From Caenorhabditis elegans (taxonomy: Eukaryota; Nematoda; Chromadorea; Rhabditida; Rhabditidae), in NCBI RefSeq assembly GCF_000002985.6, contig NC_003283.11, forward strand, positions 11,594,001 to 11,658,000: a stretch of DNA of 64,000 nucleotides, in the 5' to 3' direction. A program made the translations under genes and the position numbers. Positions 1 to 10,556 of the stretch are shown here, one piece after another. Numbering within the stretch: position 1 is the stretch's first letter; each line of letters opens with the position of its first letter. The notes under the pieces are model-generated. The model was not told the DNA's origin, searched no databases, and saw nothing but the letters and a program-made list of their open reading frames with translations.

Positions 1-40
1 AAGTCATTATTTGACAAACAGATTTTATCCCTAATTTTAG

Positions 41-971
41 TGGAGACACGTTGTTTCCCCCAATATATCAGTTCATTGTTTTGACTTGTGTTAATAGTCT
101 TTATGCTGGGCTTCAATATTGTGGATTTTTGATAGCTATTAATCGATTTTGTGCAATGTATATTCCAATGTTCTACTCTACATTATTTGGAGTGAAGATA
201 ACATTTGTAAGTTTGAAAGTTAGTTTTACGTGCAATATCAATTGTTTACAGATACTAACAACATTAATTTTTGTGTACAGGATTGTAAAAATTATAATGG
301 AACTGATCCACTATATTCGTAAGTTTTTGTTCAGTCTTTTATTAGCCTTCGTAAAATTTCAAGCACTTCAATGTTTTTCTTCATTTTCTTCATATGATAT
401 TTCCTGGGCACCTGCAATGGATGAAAGATGCCGAAAGTATGGTGGAGTTGTTGATGAATCTCTTTTGATCCTCGGAACATTAGTTGCAATAAACTGTGCA
501 ACTTTTGTGAAAATCTATTTGTTTTACAAAGCAACTGAATTGGATTCAAGAGAAGTTAAGGAAAAAATGAAGAAGAATAGAATACTATTCATTCAGACAA
601 TTATTCAAGACTTGACCTATATCATTGATTTGATTTTTACTTTTCAATTAAGGTTAGGTTCTTGATATTCCAAAATTTGTTTTTTTTTTAATTTTAGCGG
701 ACTAATTTCTGCAAGATATTGGACATTTATCAGTGGAAGTTTTATTTGGCAATGTGTTCATTCTTTTGATGGGTTAGTCTAAAATGATTGAATCCTTTCA
801 GAACTAATCTATGTATTTAGTTTGATCATGATAATGTTCAACGAAAAGCTCACCCTCTTCAAAAGGAGTTTTTTCTCTTCATCATCTGATGTTCAGTCAG
901 TGGCTCCGGCAACAAAATTGTTCGATACCGTGGCAACAAATAGAAATTACAATGTTTCTCCAATTGGATGA
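41..971 (+). CDS. Srx-class chemoreceptor, 5' part outside window
   Basis: Nematode seven-transmembrane chemosensory receptor, serpentine receptor class x, expected in sensory-neuron cilia membranes. Visible exons are about 41-206, 252-318, 364-652, 698-772 and 821-971 (TGA). The first visible exon begins after a TTTTAG acceptor; the exons for the N-terminus and first helices lie left of the window. Recognition rests on the class signature after helix 3 (INRFCAM), the helix 6/7 region with FQLS...WTFISGSFIWQCVHSFDG, and alignment exon by exon with the three genes downstream. The remaining frame is open, so this copy may be functional. Two of its introns are exactly 45 nt and free of in-frame stops, so their retention would keep the frame. 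Class assignment is solid; the individual srx number and ligand are unknown. Confidence 0.8.
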
Positions 972-1918
972 TAATTTTGGAATTTGAAAATTATGAATAA
1001 GACACTGTTTATTTTTAGAATTCATGTAGGTTACTTTTATTTATTGTTGTGTATTAGATTGTAAAAACTTACTATGGATTTATTTTTTGTTACAAAACGC
1101 TACAAAAATAAACATATAAAAAACATACAATATTCTAAGAAAATTGATCTTCCCTCAACCGGTTCTTGAATTTTCTTATGTTTTCCAAGAAAGTATTATT
1201 ATACTTTGCGTTGTGTCCTAATACCATTTGTACCATTTGTTAGTGAGGATGATACGAAAATGAAGACAAGAGGACCACTGAGAGCAAACGGGAAGAATGT
1301 AGGTCATTCTATACCGACAGAGACCGAGAGATCTAACTAATGATAAGACATCTTGTGTGCACAAGAACACACAACACTGATATTTTTCAAAGAGATATTT
1401 GGAATTAGAGACACGTTTTGGAGGTTCTTTCTGCCAAATAATTACGTCCCTTCTTATCCCAATTCAAAATCACTTGGTTAACATGTTTTCGAAAAATTTC
1501 TACCACTCGCAATGTTACTAGAAAAAGTGCGAATGTGGGAGGGGAAATAACACGCCATAAACTTTGCCAGCGAAGTGTCGAATACCTGGTAATTACGTTT
1601 ACCACCTTATTCGATATTTGCGTGATATCTATTTAATTTAGTAAAACAAAAACATGACCAATCTGATTTTATGAAGGTTTGAACTACCATAATTTATGTA
1701 GAAAACACAACTTAAAATTCAAGCTAAATCTTTTTCCGGGTATATCACCAATCGGTGAATGTTCCTGGTTTTTTTGTGGTTCCCGTACACACGAACAACT
1801 CCAAGAACTAATAAAATATATATTTAACTTTGTCACGCAAGACTAAAAATCATGCGGTATAATATTTAAACTATGTACAAGTGACAACATTTTTTCCATT
1901 GTTCATACAAAATATATT
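972..1918. other. Intergenic spacer between srx copies
   Basis: AT-rich DNA with no exon-like open frame matching the flanking receptors. It should hold the 3' UTR of the first copy and the upstream region of the second. I see no further structure. Confidence 0.5.
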
Positions 1919-3094
1919 ATGAACGACACAGTTCCCAACTACACCAATGCTCTCAACATTTTAGCTTCTTTGATAATTTGTGTGGTAAGTTTAAAAAGCA
2001 CGAAACACATTTTAAAAAGCAGTAGACAGCTTAAAAACGGTGTACCTCCAATTTCAAAAAAATCTGTAGATGTCGAATGCATAACCGTACTACAACTACA
2101 AACTTATAGTTAGAAAAAATGTTTATAAGGGAAAATTTTGAAGATTGGGATATTTGGAGTATTCACGAATCAGTTAATCGTTTATTTATTCTTCTATTCT
2201 CCGTCGCAGAAAACATCTTTCAACTTAATATGTCTCTTTCGGGCAACTGGTAACACAATAATATTATCATGGGCTTTCTTGGCCACATTTTTGCCGACCA
2301 TACTTTTGTGAGTTTTCATTTTGAGTTTGTGTTACAATTATAATGTTCACAGAGGAAAATCTCCATACATCCCATTGTATGACACGCTTGTTATTGGATT
2401 GTCAAATAGTTTGTATTCTGGAATTCAGAATACTGGACTTTATATAGCATTGAATCGATTTTGTGTAATGTTTTTTCCAATACACTATCACACAATGTTC
2501 GGATTCAAAGTAACATTATTCGTAACCTCATACATATTTATTCATCGAGCATTCATGTCAATTCTTAGGCTTCTTATAGTCTCATGTGGTTTCCAAGTAC
2601 AAAACCACTATGCCAAGAAACTTACAAAGAAGTTTATTTTTCAACAGCATTTTTACTAGTCTTGGTTTTATTAAATTGTGCCACTTTTACAAAGATTGCA
2701 TTTTTCTACAAATCAAGTGGTATTGAAGCTTCGATGCAAAAACGGAAACGAAAAAATAATATGAAATTATTTTGGCAAACTTTAATTCAGGATAGCATAA
2801 CTTTTATAGACATGATTTTCACATTCAAATTAAGTTTATTGAGTGACTCTAGAATGTGGACATTTTTATGTGGAACAGTGATTTGGGAGAGTGTTCATTC
2901 ACTTGATGGGTTCGCTATTTAAGAAAAACAATCTTAAAAAATATTATTACTTCAGGTTAATCATGGTTTTGTTCAATGAGAGACTGACTTTCTTGAAACG
3001 GAATCTACTCCCACCTTCTGAAAATCCATCAATTTTATCTCATGAGCGGACAACAGGTCAAATTATTCCTATGCGCTCTTCTATTGTTTTTTAA
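1919..3094 (+). pseudogene. Srx-class receptor copy with frameshifting deletion
   Basis: Second tandem Srx copy. Exons read about 1919-1984 (MNDTVPNYTNALN start), 2144-2307, 2353-about 2585, then a continuation to 2909, and 2956-3094 (TAA). Compared with the intact copy at 5160-6628, the segment after helix 4, with the FHYIR end, its intron and the LECWMVYT stretch, is missing. The sequence jumps from ILRLL straight into a remnant of the SYDL.WFPS block. The two sides are in different frames: the upstream frame runs to a TAG near 2658, while the downstream part is open in the frame starting at 2584. No splice pair bridges the shift (the only candidate intron would be about 23 nt). The acceptor before 2144 is also weak (TTTGAAG). 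I call it a pseudogene, though most of the length is otherwise open, so the lesion looks recent. Confidence 0.72.
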
Positions 3095-3345
3095 AGTTTT
3101 AAAAGTATAATTTCTCAATTACTCTCCACAAAAAAATGTATTTTTGTTCAATAATGTTAATAAACACATTACCATGAAACATAAGTTCAAAAAACAGGAT
3201 TTCTCTTATATCAGAACGGATGTTTTTGAGAAACTGGGAAATTATAGCTTGTCTACTTTTGAGAACAAAGGTTGACTTGAAAATTGTCCTGAGATATCAG
3301 AACTACTCAAAGCGGCCTTAATTGAATATTTTCCTTTTTATAGTA

Positions 3346-4897
3346 ATGAACTCCACAATCCCCAATTATACGGATCCTTTGAATTTATCAGCTGCATTCA
3401 TAATTCTTGCGGTAAGGAGAATAATGCTTTGCACAAAGAAACTGGTGCCAACTTCTTCCTCAGTCTCACCCAAAACCTTAAAAATATATAAATTCGGTAG
3501 CTTTTTTAGTGTTATTTTAAACTTGGGTGAATATTCGGGAAGAATTAATATTAATTGAATTAAAATAAGTTAAAAGTTGAATAAAGCCTAAACAAAATTT
3601 TGTGCCCTTTATATAAAGTATTCAGGATTGACAACTTCTTATCCATTAATTTTATGTAAGAAATTTTGTGTCAAATAAATTTTTAAATGAGTGAAGAAAA
3701 ATATATTAAGAACAATAAATATTAATAATTGAAAAAAATATTTAGAATGGAATATTTGGAGTTTTGACTAATACATTAATCATTTATATTTTTTCCAAAT
3801 CGTCAAAAGAGAGAACGTCATTCAATGTTATCTGTATTTTTCGTGCATTTGGAAATATAATAACACTTTCATCCACTTTTTTGGCAACATTTCTACCAAT
3901 AACGCTAATGTAAGACAATCCTCATTGTCTCTAAGTTTTCTACAATAGTTAAAATTTCAGTGGTAAATCTCCTTTTACCCATTTTTACGAAACAAATGTT
4001 ATTGGTATAACATTGAGTTTATATGCTGGACTGCAGAACACAGGAGTATACATAGCCTTTAATAGATTTACAGCAATGTTTCTTCCAGTTTATTATTCAA
4101 AATTATTTGGGTTCAAAATGACTTTAATGGTAACATCGCTGATATTTTTTCATCGGGCGGTTGTTTCAGTTTTTGAACTTTTGCATTTTGTTCGTAAGTG
4201 TTACAACATATTGTTGAGTTTTTATTTTTCAAAATAGGATTTCTACAGTCTTCCAGTTTTGCATGTCCAAGTAGATATATAAAAGAATATATGACAGTAG
4301 TAAAAAATATGTCAGAGAATAGGCATCATGTTTTAGCTAGCCTGACAAATGTTTAATTTTGCAGCTCTTGAGTGTTGGATGGGTTATAATTCTTACGATC
4401 TTACATGGTTTCCAAGCATGGAAGAAAAGTGTAACGAAGATTCGAACACTTCGAGTGCAATTAACACCACTTTGATATGCCAGATAGTAATAGTGCTCCT
4501 CAACGTTTCGACGTTCACATAAATTTATTTTTTCTACAAGTCAATGGATTTTGAAATTATAGAGCGCACACGGAAAATTAAAAGGAACCGTGCATTATTC
4601 TTGCAAACTATGATCCAAGACGGAATTATACTGATTGATCAGATTTTTACATTTAGATTGAGTGAATTGAGTACCTCAAGAATATGGGCATTTTTCTGTG
4701 GAACTCTCATTTGGGAATGTGTTCATTCTCTCGATGGGTAACTAAATAAATCGGTGAATTCAAACACTGTAAGATTTAGATTTATTATGGTCATGTTCAA
4801 TGAGAGACTCTCTTTCCTAAAGAAAACGTTATTCTCATCATCTGAAAAAGTTGTATCTCATAGAAACATTGTTGGTTCCATTACACCTATGAGATAG
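3346..4897 (+). pseudogene. Srx-class receptor copy with internal stop
   Basis: Third tandem Srx copy with the family exon pattern: about 3346-3411 (MNSTIPNYTDPLN), 3746-3909, 3961-4193, 4365-4737 and 4780-4897 (TAG). All splice borders and phases match the intact copy. In exon 4 a TAA at 4520-4522 stands where the paralogs have a Lys codon (AKIYFFYK in the copy at 5160-6628). Translation would therefore end at STFT, before the late helices. The frame is open again after the stop through the SLDG and VMFNERL blocks, so a single AAA-to-TAA change explains the lesion. A null allele of an otherwise well-kept receptor, or a site polymorphic between strains. Confidence 0.75.
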
Positions 4898-5159
4898 CCA
4901 TCTCCAGTTGTCTAAATTTATAATTTTCAAAATCAAAATTCCCAAAGTTCAATAAACTTTTCACAGAAACAAGCATAACACACGCTTTATATTCTATGGT
5001 AAACAAAATTATATGTTGTCTAACTCACTTTCACACGAAATATCAAGACCTACCATTTAACAAAGTCTATGATTGAGGAGGCGGCTCCGAGAAGTAGTAC
5101 GGAATCATTAATAACAACAAGTTTGAGTATTTTGTAGTAAGTAAAAAAATAAGAAAACG

Positions 5160-6628
5160 ATGGATGATACACCATTACCAAACTATACGGATCCTATTAA
5201 CATTTTAGCTGCTGTGTTCATATTTGTGGTGAGTTATCAAAATTGGAGATAGTATGCCTTGTTTATGAACTTTTTAGTACACAATTTTATGTTTAAAATT
5301 TTATATTCGATTTCTAATCTTTGAATTTTCCACGAAAAACAACGAAAACAATACAATCAGCTGGTCAGATTCCCCAAAAACTTAATTTTCTAGATAGATG
5401 TATTAATTGGTAGACAATCGGGTTCATAAACTTTCGTTTGCTTTCAGAACGGAATTATGGGAACTGTCACAAATTTGCTAATTATCTATATATTCATAAA
5501 ATCACCGACAGAGAGAACATCGTTTAATGTTATTTGTGTTTTTCGAGGAATTGGAAACACAATAATATTAACATGGGGATTTTTGGCAACTTTTCTACCG
5601 ATTACACTAATGTGAGTTTCTTTCGAAACATTTTTCTTTCTAACTTTTCAGAGTTGGGAAGTTCAATTCTTTCCAACATAGGTACTTGCTCGTTTTCCTA
5701 GAAAAAAAATTCAATACTGCTTTAATATTCTAATTATTGAGCTTAATAATCTTAGAAGACTTCAAGAAAAATTTTTTCTGTTATTAAAAAATTTCAGAGG
5801 GGCCTCTCCATTCAGCCCATTTTATGAAACACTAGTTATTGGATTTTCAAATAGTTTGTACTCTGGACTTCAGTATACCGGAGTTTACATTGCTTTAAAC
5901 AGATTTTGCGCTATGTTTTTCCCTACATACTATCCAAAAATATTCGATTTCAAAATAACATTTCTTATAACATTATTAATGTTTATATATAGATTTGTCA
6001 AAATTATTTTGGAGTTTTTTCATTACATCCGTAAGTGTGAACTCGTTCATCAATTTTAATTTAATTATTTAGCTTTGGAGTGTTGGATGGTTTATACATC
6101 TTATGATCTTGCATGGTCTCCGAATATGGGTGAACAATGTAAAGATGACGACAATTCTTCAAATATCAATACTTCTGCTATATTCCAAACCGTTTTAGTA
6201 ATATTAAACGCAGCGATATTTGCTAAAATATATTTCTTCTATAAATCGACAGATCTTTCGACAAAGGGAAGAAAGCGGAAATTGAAGAAGAACAAAGTTC
6301 TATTTTTACAAACTATGATTCAGGATAGTATAACCTTAATTGATATGATCTTCACATTTCGGCTGTCTCTGTTAAGTACAAAGAGATTGTGGTCATTTTT
6401 TTGTGGTACTGTAATATGGGAATGTCTTCATTCAATTGATGGGTTAGATTCCAAAAAGAAAGTATTTATGAATAATCCAAATTTAGGTTAATCATGGTTA
6501 TGTTCAATGAAAGGCTCACATTTCTGCAGAAAACTTTTTTTGCATCTTCAACAAATGCATCAGTTGCATCAAAAGAAAAAGGAACCGCCACAGTAACACC
6601 AATGAAAGTTCCATCTCCTGTCGTATAG
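5160..6628 (+). CDS. Srx-class chemoreceptor, intact copy
   Basis: Complete Srx-class seven-transmembrane chemoreceptor. Exons 5160-5228, 5448-5611, 5798-6030, 6073-6442 and 6487-6628 total 978 nt, giving 325 aa. The start MDDTPLPNYTDPINILAAVF matches the N-termini of the pseudogene copies. Features in order: short extracellular N-terminus with an Asn-Tyr-Thr glycosylation site, helices 1-2 (NGIMGTVTNLLIIYIF), helix 3 ending in the class signature ALNRFCAMFFP, the LECWMVYTSYDLAW loop with a conserved Cys, later helices ending in FCGTVIWECLHSIDG, and a cytoplasmic tail rich in Ser/Thr/Lys. Borders are canonical GTAAG/GTGAG and TTTCAG/TTTAG. It is the only copy in this array visible in full without a lesion. 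The particular srx number is not assigned. Confidence 0.88.
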
Positions 6629-7193
6629 CCGTATTTAATATTTTAAGTTTTGAATTATGTAGTTCTGCATTATTTATGAATTATTTTTTTAAGGGTATTG
6701 AAATTCTAACATAAATGAAAAAAATATACTGATTTTCGGTTGCTTGGAATAATGTTCATTGGAGACTTGTGAAAGCCAGTTTCTAAACGTTAATTTCACT
6801 TGAAAGTGCTAAAAAGGCAGTTCTAGCCGAAAAATTGACAATCACTAGAGATAATATGTGTCTATTGTTCATGAGCATTTTTGTTTTCAATCAAATTTGT
6901 TTTTACAATTTGAAATAATAGGTCTCTGTCTGAACTTCCAGTTATTTCACCAATCTTGTCTGCCACGTCACAAATCCAACAAGTTCTACAAAAAGGTTAA
7001 AACATCTTTTGTCTGGTTCCAATCATGTCATGAGTTGTTCTGTTATTTGCGTTTAAAAAACTTTCTCATACATCCGCATTGATCCTCTCTAATCCCACAT
7101 AACAAAACCGTTTTTAGTGGGATTGAATCGCTCCACCGATTTCGGTTCTTTTCAAATATTCACTCGTTCGAGTGATTGACTGCCAATCGAAAT
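6629..7193. other. Spacer between receptor array and secreted-protein gene
   Basis: About 565 bp without a supported gene. A 74-codon open frame here (6858-7082) has no family resemblance and AT-rich codon use. It probably holds the receptor 3' UTR and the promoter of the next gene. Confidence 0.45.
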
Positions 7194-8278
7194 ATGAAGC
7201 ATTCATTGCTGATACTTATTTCTGTTCTAGCCGTTTCTTCAGTCGAAGCGTTCCGCCAACATGCTCCCCCGCGTCCACAATTCCGAGATATTTCCGATTC
7301 TTCTGATGAATCTTCGATAAGCTCCGAAGCAGACTCATTTGAAGATAACGTTGTTCAAAACAAGAACACTAATCAACAAAGAAGAATCGATCCAGATATG
7401 ATGATTCAAGCAAAACGGAAGTTCAACGAAGCTCCGCTGGACGTTTTTGGAAAGAAGAAAAATACATTCTTTGACCGTCCATCATCTGAAGAATTGGAAG
7501 CTTATGATGATAAGGTTAGACAACAGAAAATGAACAGATTTGTTGAAGACGATGAACCAATCATGATCCAAGGACCAGTTGATCCAGAATTCGCAAGAGG
7601 CCCAAAACCAAAGACAATGAAACCCAAAATGGATGATGCTGAAGAGAAAGTTTTCCTGACTGCTCTTGGACAAATATATTTGGATAAACTCGACGAGGAA
7701 CAACGCACAAATGAGAGATATCCAGGACCACTTGGACCAATCGGACCAATGGGACCACCACCTCCATTGGATTATGATTACTTGTTTGTTCCAGTCGAGG
7801 CTCCTAGCAAAATGGAGTCTAATAATAATGGAAACAACAATGTTCACGTAAATGTCAATCATGTTCAGGCATGTTTAATGAAAATAACAAAGCTTTATTA
7901 TTATTCCTACAGGTCAACTCAAATGTTCTTCACGTCCCTGAAAAGGACAAGAAGAATATTGAAAAACACGAGGACATGCCACCAATAATTCCATCTTATC
8001 ATGACTCAGAACCATCTTCTACATCCCAATTCCTTTATTTCAACTTCAATACATTCGACATTCTTGTCCTTTCTGTTCTGATTGCTGCTTTCGTTTTCGC
8101 CACCAAGAAAGCATATACCAAATGCTTTCCAAAGTATGTTTGATGAAAATTTCAAAAAATGCATTTAAAAAATAATTGCAGAAAAACCGTAGCTCCGCAA
8201 TTGCCAACAACTCTTCCACCAACTTACACTCCTTCTTCTATTGTCGTTGAGACAGTCTCCAAGAAGACACCACAGTAG
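7194..8278 (+). CDS. Secreted/type I single-pass membrane protein, unknown function
   Basis: Not recognised. Exons 7194-7868, 7913-8133 and 8182-8278 total 993 nt, 330 aa. I start at the ATG at 7194 because it gives a clean signal peptide (MKHSLLILISVLAVSSVEAF). The ectodomain is polar: an acidic Ser-rich stretch (DISDSSDESSISSEADS), Lys/Gln-rich helical sequence, then a short Gly-Pro run (GPLGPIGPMGPPPP) near residue 190 and Asn-rich linkers. One hydrophobic helix (FDILVLSVLIAAFVFATKK) near residue 282 is followed by a basic-Cys junction and a Thr/Pro-rich cytosolic tail. The first intron appears to be GC-AG (CAG then GCATGT), which joins codons in phase 0; a weaker GT donor six bases upstream (GTTCAG) is the alternative. 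Convergent with the dehydrogenase, only 88 bp between stop codons. Confidence 0.75.
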
Positions 8279-8366
8279 TTGTATTACTGGAAACTTTTTC
8301 AAATCTTTTTATTTTTATATACAGTAACTAAAACTTTGGTATAAAATGTTTGATTATCAATGTTCT

Positions 8367-10207
8367 TTAGTTTTTCTTCTTCATGCTATCCTCAAGACAT
8401 GCTGGAACAACCTCTTGTTTTCCAAGACTTCTGATAACATAATCAGCCCACCAGGTTGGTAGAAGAGACAATGGAACGTAAACAAAAATTGCATCCCATC
8501 CACAGTAATACCGATGACGTGGATATTTTGCTGTCAGAGCATGATAGTAGTTATCAACGACGTAATGAATTTTTGTTGTGCTCATGGAGATGTAGGTCTT
8601 GTTCCACATTTTTGCAACTGAAATATGTTTTGTTATGTATCAGGTGATTGGTTCTGAATTTTTTGGGATATTATTTTTAAAAAACCCTGGACACCCTTTA
8701 ACAATCTCAATTTTTACATATTTTAATTAAGTATATTTGCATCCAATTTTGAAAGTCTAATATGTGTATTCCAAAACTCACAATAATTTTTAAATGTCTC
8801 TCCGTATTCAGTTCTAGTTTCATCGTCAATTTGTGTCCAAACATGATCAACTCTCTTCAGCATAGCTTGCTCATCTAACAATGGAGTACGGAATATTCCG
8901 GGCTCTAGAATGCTCACTTTCACTCCGAAATTGTAGAGCTCTTGCCTGAAATTATAGTCATACGATTTAGTGACACTTGAAAGTTGAGTAAACAATTTTA
9001 GGAGATGCATTTACTTGTACTCCTGAACTATTCTGAAACCAAACATCAAACTTGAAAAATTCGAGATAGGAAGTAATTGAATATCATTTTTGAATACGAA
9101 AGAGAATACACTAAACTTTATCAAAATGTCTAAAACACCAATTACAAACCTTATACAATCCATGTATGCAGCTGCCCCAAACTTTGAGACAACATAGGGA
9201 CCTGCAGCAGGTGTTGAGAGCCTTCCGTTTACAGATGTAACAGTCACAATTCTTCCCTTCGCGGCTTTCACTAGTTTCTTGAACGCTTGTGTAACTCGAA
9301 TTACTCCAAGACAATTCACATCAAGAGCCAATTTGTAATCGTTCATTCTGCACCAGTCATCGGGTCCGTAGCATGAGAAAATACCCGCATTGTTGACAAC
9401 TCCCCAAAGTTCTAAAATAGTATTTAAAAATGTAGATTTGAAAGTTAATTAGATATTACTGTGATTTCCCAAACTCTTTTTCACAAATTCCACAGTCTTC
9501 TCAACAGATTCATCTTTGCTTACATCAAGAGGCACAGTTCGAAGTCGTGGATTTGCTGATTCCGATTCCAATGTTTTGGCTGCCTGGAAATATTGTAATC
9601 TTATGAAAAGTTTAGAGATAGTCCTTACATTCTTTATGTGCACCAAACTATAAACTTTTTTGCATTTTTTATATTTATAGATGTCTTAAAATATAATCTA
9701 GTTTCATCACATTTATGCATTTGTGATAGCGCCATTGGGCTAACTCTCCAGATAATTTCTAACCAGCGTGTTCAAGGTCGACCCAATTGATAAGGTTTTT
9801 TTGTTCTTGATTCTTGATATCAACTTGAAGTGATTTGTGAAATTGAAACTAATAGGCTTTGAAAAGTTTCGCAAGATCAATAAATCTTGTTAGCTCTTAT
9901 TTTCATTTTTAAGAAATAAAATAAAACAAACCTCAGTAGTAAGACATCCTGCAAATACCAGAAATCCATTTTTTGCACATTTCTTCGCAAGTTCTCTTCC
10001 GAATCCAGTATCACATCCAGTGATTAAAATAGCACGATCTTGAAGTGAACCTCCTTCGGGAATCAATTCCAAAATATATCTAAAGGTCAAGTTCCTCTTA
10101 TCAGTGATTGCACTTTTTTTCACTTACCTGACAATGTTCCACACAACTACAACGGCGACAAAATATAAAACCCAAGTAAATAGAGTGCAGAGACAACAAA
10201 CAACCAT
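8367..10207 (-). CDS. dhs-20: Short-chain dehydrogenase/reductase, RDH/17-beta-HSD-like
   Basis: NAD(P)-dependent short-chain dehydrogenase of the retinol/hydroxysteroid branch, acting on a lipid or steroid alcohol at a membrane. Exons (minus) 10207-10128, 10079-9932, 9583-9460, 9411-9150, 8945-8782 and 8617-8367 total 1029 nt, 342 aa. The N-terminus is one hydrophobic helix ([15 protein letters not shown]), as in membrane-anchored relatives. Then come the cofactor motif [12 protein letters not shown], the catalytic Ser in VTSVNGRLS and the YVVSK Tyr/Lys pair, followed by [16 protein letters not shown] typical of this branch. I splice 9150 directly to 8945, which restores DCIRQELY. An 18-nt micro-exon at 9032-9015 is also possible but breaks a conserved helix. 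TTTCAG sits directly against the ATG, as for trans-splicing. The symbol dhs-20 is from memory; the family call is firm, the substrate unknown. Confidence 0.86.
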
Positions 10208-10556
10208 CTGAAAGACTAGTATATGGTAAAGTATCAAACTTATAAAAAAGGAATTGCAATAGCTATTTCGCATCAAAAAACATAATCGGAAGATGGGCGT
10301 TGGAGACAATTTTTAGAGTGAGACGGAATGAAATTGAAATTGAAATTGAAATAGTAGAACAAATTCAAGGTTATATTTTATATCCTCTCTTGATTAACTG
10401 ATTGCGAACAGAAGCTACTGGGCAATCAGTTAAATTCTAAAAATATCCGTTCTAAAATTTATAGGCTTTAAAAAGTTTGACTTAAAAATGCAATTATTTA
10501 TTTTATTTGTACAAAACAAGAACCGGAATAAAAAATCAGAATAAAATCCACACTTT
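10208..10556. other. Spacer with short TTGAAA tandem repeat
   Basis: Promoter-side DNA of the dehydrogenase and 3' flank of the Gln-rich gene. A four-unit hexamer repeat (TTGAAA register) lies near 10329-10352, and an AATAAA-type poly(A) signal for the minus-strand gene lies near 10500-10515. Nothing else is evident. Confidence 0.5.
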
